Assembly (NCBI RefSeq): GCF_000214825.1 | Contig: NC_015581.1 | Coordinates: 930,001 to 994,000, forward strand | Length of the DNA stretch: 64,000 bases | Direction: 5' to 3' | DNA from: Thiomicrospira cyclica ALM1 | GTDB taxonomy: Bacteria > Pseudomonadota > Gammaproteobacteria > Thiomicrospirales > Thiomicrospiraceae | Part shown: piece after piece, positions 17,817 through 26,748 of the stretch | Position numbering within the stretch: position 1 is the stretch's first letter | How the letters are laid out: each line of letters starts with the position of its first letter | The notes under the pieces: generated by a model | What the model saw: only the letters and a program-made list of their open reading frames with translations | Told to the model about the DNA's origin: nothing | The model's database searches: none | Position numbers and translations under genes: made by a program

Positions 17817-19387
17817 AAATTTCATTAAAACAGCAATTTATGCTCGTTGTATTACTGCTGTTGCTACTACCTATTATGGTATTTAAATTTAGTTTAGATG
17901 TACAAAATCAAGAACTTAAAAACCAAATGTCAAATGATCTACAAAGTGCTAAAGCACTGAGTCTGCTTTTAACGGCAACACATAATAGCTTGTCAGAAAC
18001 CTCCACTGAAACATGGGCTAAGCAATTAACCTTTTTAGATCAAACACTTAACTTAGACTCCGAACACCAAACCATATGGTTGTTAAATGATCATGGCCAG
18101 GTGTTTTATGTTTATGGTGATTTAACACCTAGGCTTTCGTTAGGTTTATATGGGCTTTGGCAACGATTTTTATTACGCTGGCAGCCCATTATTCAGCAGA
18201 CACCAAGAGTGCAAGATGATGCGTTTGATCAACTCATTGAAGATAGCCTTAGCGGTCAAACCGTACAAGCGATTCGACAGGAGGGGCTGTTTCCAGCCAG
18301 TTTAATGACCAGCACCCCACTTCAACTTGCTGACGCTGAAGGCACAAGCCACCTTGGGGTGATTATTTTTGAGCAAACACTAACAACATTAATTGATCGT
18401 TCGATAGGCGGGTTGTTTGCATTCTTGTTAGCACTGATGATATTACTGGTGATTTGGGGATTGGCGGTTATTGCTCTAGCGGCTCATGTGTCATGGCGCA
18501 TCGGTCGCCTACAACAAGCCTTGAAACAAGGCGTTGTGTCACTTAAGACTTATAACCAGGCCTGCTATCAGCCTCCCCTATTACCCATTAACGATGAAAT
18601 TCAACAACTTAATGATGATATTGCACAACTTTTTAAACAAATTAGTGATTACCAACGTTATTTGGCGAGTTTACCGAGCACTCTCAACCATGAACTACAT
18701 AATCCGCTCAACCGACTCAATTTAGCCTTAGCACGATTACCAATTGATGCGGCACAAAAACAGCCGTTTGAACAAGCGATCGCACAAATCACCGATATTA
18801 CCCAGCGCTTAACTGAGGCACAGAACCTCAAAGCGAGCATTGCTAACACTCAGTTACAACGCACAAATCTTGTGCCCCGACTGAATGACTATTTTTCACA
18901 GGTGATCGATTATATTGGCCAAGATAAGGTTATTTATCAGCCTTTCCAAGCCCAAACAGCCTGGGTTATGGCCGACAGTTTCTTAATTGAACAGTTGTTT
19001 GATAAGCTGATTGATAACGCGGTGGCATTTAATGCCGATCCGGCACCGATTCGTATTTCATGTGAATTAACGGTTAGGGAGCATCATGACGTTGCGTTAG
19101 TTGTTCGAATCTGTAACCAGGGACCGGCTTGGCCAACTCATGTTGATCCAAGAACCGAGTTTTTTAGTATGAGAGAATCCTTCGACAAAATTTCAATAAG
19201 TCATAATGCTGACCATTTAGACACTGATAAACCACACTTAGGTCTGGGATTACATTTAGCAGACCTGATCGCTAAACGCCATAACGGGCATCTGTTATTA
19301 ACAGATTATATAACCACCAGTTCTTCCCACTCTAAAGATCCAATCGGCGTTTGTGTAGCGCTTGTGCTTCCACGCTTAAGGCTGTGA
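17804..19387 (+). CDS. Sensor histidine kinase
   Basis: Membrane sensor kinase of 527 residues, partner of the overlapping response regulator. A first membrane segment is at about 12-28, then a periplasmic sensor region of ~170 residues, a second membrane segment at about 203-227, and a HAMP-like linker. The dimerisation helix has the H-box LNHELHNPLNRL with phospho-His296. The ATPase domain has an N-box (LFDKLIDNAVAFNAD) and a G-box (LGLGLHLADLIAKRHNGHL). The start is GTG at 17804 inside the regulator gene. The signal sensed cannot be read from the sequence. One CAGGCCTG palindrome lies at 18557. Confidence 0.9.
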   Translation: MAPLKISLKQQFMLVVLLLLLLPIMVFKFSLDVQNQELKNQMSNDLQSAKALSLLLTATHNSLSETSTETWAKQLTFLDQTLNLDSEHQTIWLLNDHGQVFYVYGDLTPRLSLGLYGLWQRFLLRWQPIIQQTPRVQDDAFDQLIEDSLSGQTVQAIRQEGLFPASLMTSTPLQLADAEGTSHLGVIIFEQTLTTLIDRSIGGLFAFLLALMILLVIWGLAVIALAAHVSWRIGRLQQALKQGVVSLKTYNQACYQPPLLPINDEIQQLNDDIAQLFKQISDYQRYLASLPSTLNHELHNPLNRLNLALARLPIDAAQKQPFEQAIAQITDITQRLTEAQNLKASIANTQLQRTNLVPRLNDYFSQVIDYIGQDKVIYQPFQAQTAWVMADSFLIEQLFDKLIDNAVAFNADPAPIRISCELTVREHHDVALVVRICNQGPAWPTHVDPRTEFFSMRESFDKISISHNADHLDTDKPHLGLGLHLADLIAKRHNGHLLLTDYITTSSSHSKDPIGVCVALVLPRLRL

Positions 19388-19401
19388 TCCGTTAATATAT
19401 T

Positions 19402-19430
19402 TGTGGCTATTTTATTGTAAAATAGCCACA
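19402..19430. terminator. Perfect 13-bp hairpin after the kinase gene
   Basis: TGTGGCTATTTTA (19402-19414) pairs perfectly with TAAAATAGCCACA (19418-19430) around a 3-base loop, 14 bases after the kinase stop and 32 bases before the next start. There is no following T-run, so it may be a processing or attenuating hairpin rather than a standard intrinsic terminator. Confidence 0.6.
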
Positions 19431-19462
19431 TTAAACTCTATTTACAAGGACTCTTACTATAT

Positions 19463-19681
19463 ATGGGTACATCGATAACGTTAAGCAATGTTTTTGAAGC
19501 AATGGGTATCATGGTCATTGGTACCATCATTGCAATTACAATAGTGACGCTAGTCATGATAGGGTTACATCGGTTTTTTAAAAATGATCCCAGTGAAAAG
19601 AATAAGGTTGCGCAATCCGAAAAGCTACAACAGGAACAAGATGAAAACCACGAAGTCTCGACCCAATCGAAAACGCTTTAA
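19463..19681 (+). CDS. Small single-pass membrane protein
   Basis: A 72-residue protein with one hydrophobic segment (about 13-35, MGIMVIGTIIAITIVTLVMIGL) followed by a charged, Gln/Glu-rich tail. The family is not recognised. It resembles small OadG-like or accessory subunits only in shape, and no claim is made. The ribosome-binding site is weak (AAGGA at some distance). The stop overlaps the convergent MATE gene by 4 bases. Confidence 0.5.
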   Translation: MGTSITLSNVFEAMGIMVIGTIIAITIVTLVMIGLHRFFKNDPSEKNKVAQSEKLQQEQDENHEVSTQSKTL

Positions 19682-21030
19682 TACATAATGCGGCGACTTA
19701 ACCAACGAAGCCGCCAATATAACAAAATCGCAGCCAGTAATAATCCGATCACAATACCAATCCAAAAGCCATAAACGCCCATAGGTTCAAACCAGAATGA
19801 ACTGAATGCTAACCAATAACCCAACCCAAGCCCAATAATCCAATAGCTTAATAAGGTCACCCACATAGTGACTTGTGTATCTTGAAGCCCTCGCAATGCG
19901 CCAGCGGCAGTCACTTGGATAGCATCAAAAATTTGATAGGCGGCCGCAAAAATGAACAAAGTCAAGGCAATGCTCATAACCTCTGTGTTCTGTGTATATG
20001 CGCGTACAATGAACGAGCTACTCGCAAGGGTAAAAATTGACAGTAATATGCCCAGCACCATAGCGCTCATCAATCCAACACGTAATAGAACCTTTAAAAG
20101 TCTTAAATCTTGCTGTCCGTAAGCATAACCAACGCGAATGGTTAAAGCCATGGCAAAGCTCAACGGAAACATAAACAAGAGTGATGTAAAGCTAATTGCA
20201 ATTTGATGTGCACCAATAATAACTGTGCCTAAGGGTGCAATAAAAAACACGATAAAGGTAAACATGCCTACTTCAAAAAGTAACGCAAACGCCATCGGTA
20301 CACCTAACCATAGAATCGGTTTTATGCCTTGCTGCCAACGGGGTCGCAAGATACTGTTGAGTCTATAGGCTGCAAAGGCAGGATGTACACGTACATAAAT
20401 GAGTGCTCCGATAAGCATCGACCACATTACAATCGCGGTTGCGACCCCTGCTCCAACAGCGCCCATGCCCACGATCGGCCCCCAACCAAAAATAAATAGC
20501 GCATTTAGTGGAATATTAAAAAGCAATGCGGCCAAACTAAAGCCTAAAGTTGGCAGGGTTTTACCCAGGCCTTCCCAATAAAAACGATAGACTTGGTATA
20601 GGGCAACACCTGGCAAACCAAAGGCTGCCCAAAACAAATAACCAACGGTAAGTTCATAAACTCGTGAATCGAGCTGTAATAGATTTAATAACGGATGCGG
20701 AAACCAAAGAATTAGTGCGCATACCCAACCGATGGGTATGGCAATCCATAAGCCCTGATGCAGTTGTGATGCGATTCTGTCAGGTTGATTAGCCCCTAAA
20801 GCTTTGGCTGTTAGCGGAGTTAAAGCTAATAGAATACCCGTAGCAAACATAAACACGGGAAGCAAAATACTGGTACCTAAACCAATGGCGGCTAAATCCT
20901 CCACGCCGACCCAGCCAGACATCAATGTGTCCACAACGCCCAGTCCGGTCAAAGCAAGCTGTGCGATTAAAATTGGCCATGCCAGGCGAAGAATAGACCT
21001 CACCTCAAACCAGTAAGAAGTTGTATTCAT
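19678..21030 (-). CDS. MATE family efflux transporter
   Basis: A 450-residue inner-membrane multidrug/toxin extrusion transporter (NorM-like) with about 12 hydrophobic segments. The N-terminal RLAWPILIAQLALTGLGVVDTLMSGW and repeat-half stretch PMAFALLFEVGMFTFIVFF are typical of the family, which exports cationic drugs using a sodium or proton gradient. It is the last gene of a minus-strand run dnaB-alr-nudF-(21033)-MATE. It begins 2 bases after the upstream small gene. The substrate is not predictable. Confidence 0.9.
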   Translation of the reverse strand: MNTTSYWFEVRSILRLAWPILIAQLALTGLGVVDTLMSGWVGVEDLAAIGLGTSILLPVFMFATGILLALTPLTAKALGANQPDRIASQLHQGLWIAIPIGWVCALILWFPHPLLNLLQLDSRVYELTVGYLFWAAFGLPGVALYQVYRFYWEGLGKTLPTLGFSLAALLFNIPLNALFIFGWGPIVGMGAVGAGVATAIVMWSMLIGALIYVRVHPAFAAYRLNSILRPRWQQGIKPILWLGVPMAFALLFEVGMFTFIVFFIAPLGTVIIGAHQIAISFTSLLFMFPLSFAMALTIRVGYAYGQQDLRLLKVLLRVGLMSAMVLGILLSIFTLASSSFIVRAYTQNTEVMSIALTLFIFAAAYQIFDAIQVTAAGALRGLQDTQVTMWVTLLSYWIIGLGLGYWLAFSSFWFEPMGVYGFWIGIVIGLLLAAILLYWRLRWLSRRIMY

Positions 21031-21032
21031 TA

Positions 21033-21431
21033 TTATTTTTTTTCGTTATTGTTATTTTTTGAGGGGACGCTTTTATTGATTGGCTGATCCGTTTCTTCTG
21101 TTGGAAGTATGTCTTGCTCAGGTGCATTCGGATCTGGCCAGTATTCATCATAATGATCATCTGGAAACGCTAGCCAATGCGGCTTCCAAACAATAACCAC
21201 CAATTTAGTGGCCCAATAGGCCATGGCATAAATCACCACAGCGAGCGACAAAATCAACGGTAAGCCGAGAATCAGGTCCAATAAATCTGTTTGGCCCGTA
21301 AAAATACGCTGAATAAATGCCTGGTTGATGAGTGTGAAGTATAACCAACCAATAGCTGCAGTCCAGGCTACAATCGACATGAGCTTATGAAGTAATGGGC
21401 CCGGTTTAGCATAACGAAAGCGTTCCAGCAT
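21033..21431 (-). CDS. Hypothetical two-helix membrane protein
   Basis: A 132-residue protein with two hydrophobic segments (about 17-36 and 51-83) and a hydrophilic, acidic then Asn/Lys-rich C-terminal tail (about 90-132). The family is not recognised. It begins 3 bases after nudF with a TAGGA site and ends 2 bases before MATE, so it is certainly part of that operon. The membrane topology suggests an accessory inner-membrane protein, but the sequence gives no function. Confidence 0.65.
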   Translation of the reverse strand: MLERFRYAKPGPLLHKLMSIVAWTAAIGWLYFTLINQAFIQRIFTGQTDLLDLILGLPLILSLAVVIYAMAYWATKLVVIVWKPHWLAFPDDHYDEYWPDPNAPEQDILPTEETDQPINKSVPSKNNNNEKK

Positions 21432-21434
21432 ATC

Positions 21435-22028
21435 CTAGTGACCCCACTTTTGGCTCATAAACCACTGTATCGCAATCCAGGTACTGGCAACATTAAACCG
21501 CCCCTCAGCAACAGCCTGTTTGGCCTTAGTAAAATTTAAACGAATTAATTTTATATCTTCAACCTCATGACTGTTACCTGCAAAAGCTGGCAAATCTTGA
21601 GTATTAACGGGTGCAACAAATAAATGCAAAATCTCACTCGAACCTCCAGGACTGGGAAAAAACTGTCCAACAAATTCAAAACAGTCTGGCGCTAAAGTAA
21701 CACCAGCCTCTTCAAGTACTTCACGCACCGCCGCATCCAGTGGCGTCTCACCTTCGTCAATCATTCCTGCAACGGGTTCGAGTAACCAAGCCTGCTGATC
21801 TTGAAAATGGGCTAAAGCCCCCGCTCGAAATTGCTCAACCAACACCAGTTCTTGTGTAGCGAGATCATAGAGGAGTACTACCACGGCTTCGCCGCGTTGG
21901 AACAGCTCACGGGTTATTGGCTTACTCATGCCCCCTTCATAGAGGCTATGGCAATAATGGAGTTGGTCTAAATGAAAGAAACCATCGTAGACGCGCTCAG
22001 CACTGATTAATTGCACGTTATAGTTCAT
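21435..22028 (-). CDS. nudF: ADP-ribose pyrophosphatase (Nudix)
   Basis: Hydrolyses ADP-ribose and related nucleotide sugars. The Nudix box is complete (GMIDEGETPLDAAVREVLEE followed by AGV, residues about 89-111). The N-terminal beta region (ERVYDGFFHLDQLHY), the VVLLYDLATQELVLVEQFR stretch and the Gly-Pro-rich loop after the box (FPSPGGSSEILHLFVA) fit NudF. The 197 residues are near the E. coli length of 209. It overlaps the end of alr by 11 bases, so translation is probably coupled. Confidence 0.92.
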   Translation of the reverse strand: MNYNVQLISAERVYDGFFHLDQLHYCHSLYEGGMSKPITRELFQRGEAVVVLLYDLATQELVLVEQFRAGALAHFQDQQAWLLEPVAGMIDEGETPLDAAVREVLEEAGVTLAPDCFEFVGQFFPSPGGSSEILHLFVAPVNTQDLPAFAGNSHEVEDIKLIRLNFTKAKQAVAEGRFNVASTWIAIQWFMSQKWGH

Positions 22029-23097
22029 CTTGGGTTAACTCTTTAATTTTCACCCGTTGCGTAATCCCACATAAAAGTTCATAACCGATTGTATTAGCGT
22101 GTTCTGCGACTTCATCAACCGATAAATTTGGCCCCCAAAGCTCTACAGGATCATTAAGCTTTATTTGCTGCGCATTTGCAGTGACATCAACGGTAATCAT
22201 ATCCATGGATACGCGTCCAACTAGCGAAAACCGCATGCCACTAATCAAGACTGGTGTCCCGTTAGTCGCATGACGTGGATAGCCATCGCCATAACCTACA
22301 GCAACTATTGCTAGGCAAGTTGTCTGTGAGGCCTGCCAAGTTTGCCCATACCCTACCCCTTCTCCAGCTTCAATCCATTTGAGGGCAATAACACGACTAG
22401 TAAGCGTCATTACCGGCTTAAAACGTTCTTTTTGAGATGCTAAAATGCCAGCACCATAGAGCATAATACCGGGCCTTACCCAGTTCAGGTGAGTTTGAGG
22501 TGCTGTTTGTATTGCAGCCGAATTGGCAAGGCTCAACTTATATTGATAGTTAGTATTGGCTGCTAATAATTGTTGATACTGATACTGATTGAAAGGCGTG
22601 TCGTCCTCGGCGCATGCGAGATGCGACATTAAATGGCATTTGAAGCGCGGTGCATGATGTTTAAGACGGAATAGCGCTTGGTGTAATCCTTCTTCATTAA
22701 AACCCAATCGGTGCATGCCTGTGTCAAGTTTCAACCACAAATGCAGCGGCTCTTTAATCGTTTGTGCTAACAACCAATCAACTTGATGATGACTATGCAC
22801 CACCAAGTCCAAACGGTGCTGAAGAACCAGACTTAATTCCGATGCATCAAATAAACCTTCAAGCAACAAAATAGGATGTAAAAATCCAGCTTGCCTGAGT
22901 TGCAATGCCTCATCTACAGAGGCCACCGCAAAACCATCTGCTCTATTAAGTGCGCCAGCTACACGCAGCAACCCATGACCATAACCATTCGCTTTAATGA
23001 CAGCCCAAATTCGTGAGTGTCCAACAAGCGCCTTGGTTTGAGCTAGATTATGCTGAAGTGCGCCTAAATTAATATGCGCTTCAATCGGTCGCGACAT
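22018..23097 (-). CDS. alr: Alanine racemase
   Basis: PLP enzyme that makes D-alanine for peptidoglycan. The PLP lysine lies in AVIKANGYGHGL (residues about 32-43). The second catalytic region is GVGYGQTW (about 251-258), and the RPGIMLYG and SMDMITVDVT stretches are typical. Length 359 is normal. It begins 11 bases after dnaB, the common dnaB-alr pairing of gammaproteobacteria, and overlaps nudF at its 3' end. Confidence 0.95.
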   Translation of the reverse strand: MSRPIEAHINLGALQHNLAQTKALVGHSRIWAVIKANGYGHGLLRVAGALNRADGFAVASVDEALQLRQAGFLHPILLLEGLFDASELSLVLQHRLDLVVHSHHQVDWLLAQTIKEPLHLWLKLDTGMHRLGFNEEGLHQALFRLKHHAPRFKCHLMSHLACAEDDTPFNQYQYQQLLAANTNYQYKLSLANSAAIQTAPQTHLNWVRPGIMLYGAGILASQKERFKPVMTLTSRVIALKWIEAGEGVGYGQTWQASQTTCLAIVAVGYGDGYPRHATNGTPVLISGMRFSLVGRVSMDMITVDVTANAQQIKLNDPVELWGPNLSVDEVAEHANTIGYELLCGITQRVKIKELTQDEL

Positions 23098-23108
23098 AAG
23101 AGACTTCT

Positions 23109-24542
23109 TTAAAAATGATTATCTTGATCAGGAAGGTTAATGAAGTTTTCAAAGCGAGTATATTGACCAATAAAGGTCAGTCTTAGCGTTCCAATAGAAC
23201 CGTTACGATGCTTACCAATAATAATTTCGGCGGTGCCTTTATCTTCACTATCAGGATTATAAACCTCATCGCGATAAATAAAGATGATTAAATCGGCATC
23301 TTGCTCAATAGCACCTGACTCTCGTAAATCCGACATTACCGGGCGTTTGTTAGGGCGTTGTTCAAGGCTACGATTTAACTGCGACAAAGCGATAACAGGA
23401 ATATTTAATTCTTTCGCTAATGCTTTTAAACCGCGTGAAATCTCAGAAATTTCGTTAACACGGTTATCAGTTTGTGTTGAGCCGCGCATTAATTGTAAGT
23501 AGTCAATAACTATTAATCCTAGTCCTTTTGCGTTAATAGCATCTAAATCTACCCCTTCTGCAATCGCTTCACGACGTTGTTTTTCACGCACATCCTTGTC
23601 GATACGCCTTGCTCGTGCACGTAACTCATTGATTGATAGTGCCGGCGTATCATCAATGAAAATTTGTGCTGATGATAACTTTGCTACAGCCGCATTCAGG
23701 TTACTCCAATCTTCAGGACCTAAGTCACCGGTCCGCATTTTTTTTGAATCAATGCGACCAATCGAACTTAGCATCCTTAGAGCTAACTGTTCTCCTGGCA
23801 TTTCTAAACTAAACACCGCAACAGGTTCTTTTGAGCGCGTAGCGACATTTTCAGCGACATTCATCGAGAAGGTGGTTTTCCCCATTGAGGGGCGTCCAGC
23901 AACAATTAATAAATCACCCCGCTGCAAGCCTGCGGTCATATCGTCAAAGGCGGATAAATGTGTGGCGATACCGGTAATATTCCCTTCGGTATTAAAAATC
24001 TCATCTAAGCGAATCATGGCGCTACCAAGCAAATCATCAATTGTCATATATTGACGCTGTTTTCCGGCACCATGCTCTGCAATAGCCAAAACGCTAGACT
24101 CTGCCTGGTCAAGGATATCACGGGTGGTTGCGCCTTTGCTGTTATAACAACGATTAGCAATGTCATTTGAAGCCGCTATTAATTGACGAAGGATCGCCTT
24201 CTCTCTAACAATTCGAGCATAAAATAATGCGTTACTTGGACCTGGTGTGTTGGTTACTAAATCAATTAAATAATGCCGTCCACCGCAATCAGTTAATTGG
24301 TTCTGTGCTTCTAAATGACTGGTAAGCGTGACTAAATCCACCGCTGTACTTCGCTGAGCTAAGGTATGGATCGCTGAAAAAATACGCTGATGTTGTTTAG
24401 TATAAAAATCTTGTTCATTAATTAAACCAAAAACCTCATCGAAAATATCACCGGAGAGCATTAAAGCACCAAGAACTGATTGCTCAGCTTCTTCAGAGTG
24501 TGGTGGGATTTTAAAGATTTCGTTAGCGGGTGTTTTGGTCAT
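23109..24542 (-). CDS. dnaB: Replicative DNA helicase
   Basis: Hexameric 5'-3' helicase of the replication fork. The N-terminal primase-interaction domain is at about 10-115 (PHSEEAEQSVLGALMLS), followed by the RecA-like ATPase with Walker A GRPSMGKTT (about 217-225), the VFSLEMPGEQLALRML helix, Walker B VIDYLQLM, and SDLRESGAIEQDADLI near the end. Length 477 is normal, with no intein. It is preceded by the rplI terminator and a TATAAT box (24576-24581, minus strand) and followed closely by alr. Confidence 0.97.
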   Translation of the reverse strand: MTKTPANEIFKIPPHSEEAEQSVLGALMLSGDIFDEVFGLINEQDFYTKQHQRIFSAIHTLAQRSTAVDLVTLTSHLEAQNQLTDCGGRHYLIDLVTNTPGPSNALFYARIVREKAILRQLIAASNDIANRCYNSKGATTRDILDQAESSVLAIAEHGAGKQRQYMTIDDLLGSAMIRLDEIFNTEGNITGIATHLSAFDDMTAGLQRGDLLIVAGRPSMGKTTFSMNVAENVATRSKEPVAVFSLEMPGEQLALRMLSSIGRIDSKKMRTGDLGPEDWSNLNAAVAKLSSAQIFIDDTPALSINELRARARRIDKDVREKQRREAIAEGVDLDAINAKGLGLIVIDYLQLMRGSTQTDNRVNEISEISRGLKALAKELNIPVIALSQLNRSLEQRPNKRPVMSDLRESGAIEQDADLIIFIYRDEVYNPDSEDKGTAEIIIGKHRNGSIGTLRLTFIGQYTRFENFINLPDQDNHF

Positions 24543-24575
24543 GAGATAGATTTAACATTCCTTCAAGTTGAGACT

Positions 24576-24581
24576 ATTATA
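24576..24581 (-). promoter_or_regulatory. Probable -10 box of dnaB
   Basis: Perfect TATAAT on the minus strand, 34 bases before the dnaB ATG and just past the rplI terminator. The -35 region, lying in the T-run of the terminator, is weak. Confidence 0.4.
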
Positions 24582-24590
24582 AAGACATAG

Positions 24591-24620
24591 CAAAAAAAAA
24601 CCGAGCTAAGCTCGGCTTTT
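24591..24620 (-). terminator. Terminator of the rpsF-rplI operon
   Basis: A GC-rich hairpin (CCGAGC/GCTCGG, 24601-24606 with 24610-24615) is followed on the minus strand by nine T's. It lies 20-50 bases after the rplI stop: a textbook intrinsic terminator. Confidence 0.92.
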
Positions 24621-24639
24621 TAATCAGATTACTGATTAT

Positions 24640-25086
24640 TTATACAGCTGTGATTTCAACATTAATTGCTGCGACAACATCTGTGTGCAATTGAATGTCA
24701 ATTTCAAAGGTACCAGTGGTACGCATAGGTCCTTGTGGCAAACGGACTTGACGACGTTCAACATTAAAACCTGATGCACTTAATGCATCAGCAATGTCTT
24801 GGGTGCCAACAGAACCAAATAATTTGCCTTCATCACCGGCGCTCGCTTCAACCTTAACAACCATACCATTAATTTTTTCATAAATGGCTTGTGCTGCGGC
24901 TAAAGTAGCTGCTGCTTGTTTTTCAAGCTCGGCACGACGAGCTTCAAACTCAGCTACGTTGTCTTTGGTTGCAGGCTTTGCCTTACCTTGTGGAATTAAA
25001 AAATTACGCGCGTAACCTGATTTAACAGTTACTTGCTCACCTAAACCACCTAAGTTTTGTACTTTTTCTAGCAGAATAACGTTCAT
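24640..25086 (-). CDS. rplI: 50S ribosomal protein L9
   Basis: Ribosomal protein L9 of the large subunit, 148 residues as usual. The N-terminal domain ([20 protein letters not shown], then [13 protein letters not shown]) is highly conserved, followed by the long helix (about 40-75) and the C-terminal domain with [15 protein letters not shown]. It is the last gene of rpsF-rpsR-DUF2232-rplI, followed by an intrinsic terminator. The operon has no CAGGCCTG palindrome. Confidence 0.98.
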   Translation of the reverse strand: MNVILLEKVQNLGGLGEQVTVKSGYARNFLIPQGKAKPATKDNVAEFEARRAELEKQAAATLAAAQAIYEKINGMVVKVEASAGDEGKLFGSVGTQDIADALSASGFNVERRQVRLPQGPMRTTGTFEIDIQLHTDVVAAINVEITAV

Positions 25087-25097
25087 TCTGAAATCCT

Positions 25098-25994
25098 TTA
25101 ATTACTCGGCTCCCATCGGCTACGGAAATCACTAAAGGAATCCGCCATACCAATGATCGCTAATACTAAAACCGCTTGTGGAAACACAAGCAATAAAATA
25201 TACATGCCAATTAGCCACCCGTTTGATGCCTGTTTAACAGCCACCGCATGATGGATAATTGCAATACCTTGAAACATTAAAATAACCGTGAGTAAACCAA
25301 ACAGATTGCCTAATAAGCCACCAGACCACTCATTCATAAACAAACTGAGTGTCGCAACCCCGAATGTTGCCCAAGCAATTGACTTAGGAAGTGTCAAACG
25401 GTGAAAGTCCTTCTGGAATTGGCCTGGATAGTACAGAGATGATTGCAACCAACGCGCAACCAGTACCTGACCAAACCATAGCAAAGCCGCAAACATTGCT
25501 ATTAGCATAGTGATCATGTGTGTCATTTGCTCAATCGTTTCCACGCTATAATTAACCCCAGCCTCTTTAAGGATAGGACCAGCAATTTCGTTAAACAAAT
25601 TGAGCCACCATTGAGCAAGATCACCGATCATCAAATGCGCGAAAACCAAACCAGCACCGGCTAATAAAGCAGTTGCCTGAAGAGCCATACCCAATGAATT
25701 TGTATTTCGCAATACCACGGCAATCACCCAAATGGGCAACATAAACTCAATGATAACTACAAAACCCGGCGCATAACTACCACTCATCAAGAAGGTTAGG
25801 AGCAAATGAACAATAGCTGCGACAGCCATGGTCTTCGCACCTTCGACCACTCCAATTCGTAAGGTAATTAGCGCAATAACTATGCCTGCTAAAACCCCAA
25901 TCGGACTAAAAAATATCGCCAAAATCGCCGCAATAACCGCTACGCCATAGGCTTGTAGCGGTCCTCGCATTATGAAATTGGCTAAGGCAATCAT
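25098..25994 (-). CDS. DUF2232-like integral membrane protein
   Basis: A 298-residue polytopic membrane protein with about seven or eight hydrophobic segments and almost no soluble domain. Its position between rpsR and rplI and its composition match the DUF2232/YybS-like membrane proteins commonly found in this ribosomal operon. The last residues ([10 protein letters not shown]) are polar. It begins 14 bases after rpsR and ends 11 bases before rplI, so it is co-transcribed with ribosomal proteins. The function of the family is not established; the assignment rests mainly on context and hydrophobicity. Confidence 0.75.
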   Translation of the reverse strand: MIALANFIMRGPLQAYGVAVIAAILAIFFSPIGVLAGIVIALITLRIGVVEGAKTMAVAAIVHLLLTFLMSGSYAPGFVVIIEFMLPIWVIAVVLRNTNSLGMALQATALLAGAGLVFAHLMIGDLAQWWLNLFNEIAGPILKEAGVNYSVETIEQMTHMITMLIAMFAALLWFGQVLVARWLQSSLYYPGQFQKDFHRLTLPKSIAWATFGVATLSLFMNEWSGGLLGNLFGLLTVILMFQGIAIIHHAVAVKQASNGWLIGMYILLLVFPQAVLVLAIIGMADSFSDFRSRWEPSN

Positions 25995-26008
25995 CGGTTT
26001 ACCCGTTA

Positions 26009-26236
26009 TTACTTGTGCTGATCAGTGTATGGCAACAAAGCTAATACACGAGCGCGTTTAATCGCTGTCGCTAGCTGACGCTGGTATTTTGCACTCGTGC
26101 CGGTAATGCGGCTAGGTACAATTTTACCTGTTTCAGTAATATACGCTTTCAAGGTATCTAAATCCTTATAGTCAATCTCTTTTACGTTTTCCGCTGAAAA
26201 GCGACAAAACTTTTTACGTCCAAAATTTCTAGCCAT
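26009..26236 (-). CDS. rpsR: 30S ribosomal protein S18
   Basis: Small-subunit protein S18 (75 residues, normal length), which pairs with S6 on the platform. The conserved [18 protein letters not shown] start and the [20 protein letters not shown] core are intact. It lies 18 bases after rpsF in the standard order. An AAGGAG site precedes the start. Confidence 0.98.
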   Translation of the reverse strand: MARNFGRKKFCRFSAENVKEIDYKDLDTLKAYITETGKIVPSRITGTSAKYQRQLATAIKRARVLALLPYTDQHK

Positions 26237-26254
26237 GTTACAACTCCTTAATTA

Positions 26255-26602
26255 TTAAGCGCTAACCGCTTCGTTACGGTCTTCTTTCTTACCTGCCATT
26301 ACTGATGGCTCAGTAATAGCTTCATTACGCTTAACAAACATATTACGTAATACGGCGTCGTTGTAATAGAATGCGCTATCAAGCTCATCTAGTGCCGCTT
26401 GAGTACATTCGATGTTCATCAAAATGTAATGCGCTTTGTGTGCTTTTTCAATGGTGTAAGCTAATTGGCGACGGCCCCAATCTTCTAAACGGTGAATTTT
26501 GCCACCGTCCTGCTCAATAATGGCGCGGTAACGCTCAATCATTGCAGGTACTTGTTCACTTTGATCCGGATGAACTAAAAATACTACTTCATAATGACGC
26601 AT
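26255..26602 (-). CDS. rpsF: 30S ribosomal protein S6
   Basis: Small-subunit protein S6, first gene of its operon. [20 protein letters not shown] and [20 protein letters not shown] are the family landmarks. The 115 residues include a short acidic/polar tail ([12 protein letters not shown]). The start has an AAGGAG site. A good sigma70-like promoter lies 90-118 bases upstream, leaving a leader of about 80 bases in which S6/S18 autoregulation is known in other bacteria; I did not identify that structure with certainty here. Confidence 0.98.
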   Translation of the reverse strand: MRHYEVVFLVHPDQSEQVPAMIERYRAIIEQDGGKIHRLEDWGRRQLAYTIEKAHKAHYILMNIECTQAALDELDSAFYYNDAVLRNMFVKRNEAITEPSVMAGKKEDRNEAVSA

Positions 26603-26691
26603 GGTCTCTCCTTATGGGTCTAAAGAGCTTCCTCAAAATAATAATTGTCTGAGTGAAGCAAGGAATTCGAGCAATTTACCCGAAAGGCGAG

Positions 26692-26720
26692 ATTATAAAA
26701 GCTTAGTGCCCCATTTGCAA
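26692..26720 (-). promoter_or_regulatory. Sigma70-like promoter of the rpsF operon
   Basis: On the minus strand, TTGCAA (26715-26720) and TATAAT (26692-26697) are separated by exactly 17 bases. The rpsF start lies about 90 bases downstream. Confidence 0.75.
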
Positions 26721-26748
26721 GGCAAAACAAGGTATTGATTGGTTTCAA

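Noticed and set aside
20567-20572. AGGCCT hexamers outside the octamer (also 22329, 31804, 32214, 34149, 35100, 43733, 44918)
   Set aside because: Eight or so copies are within a factor of about two of chance; they show that the octamer rather than the restriction-type hexamer is enriched, so they are not listed as family members.
23596-24054. 152-codon open frame antisense to dnaB
   Set aside because: Lies wholly inside a well-conserved gene on the other strand and has no domain-like pattern; typical shadow frame.
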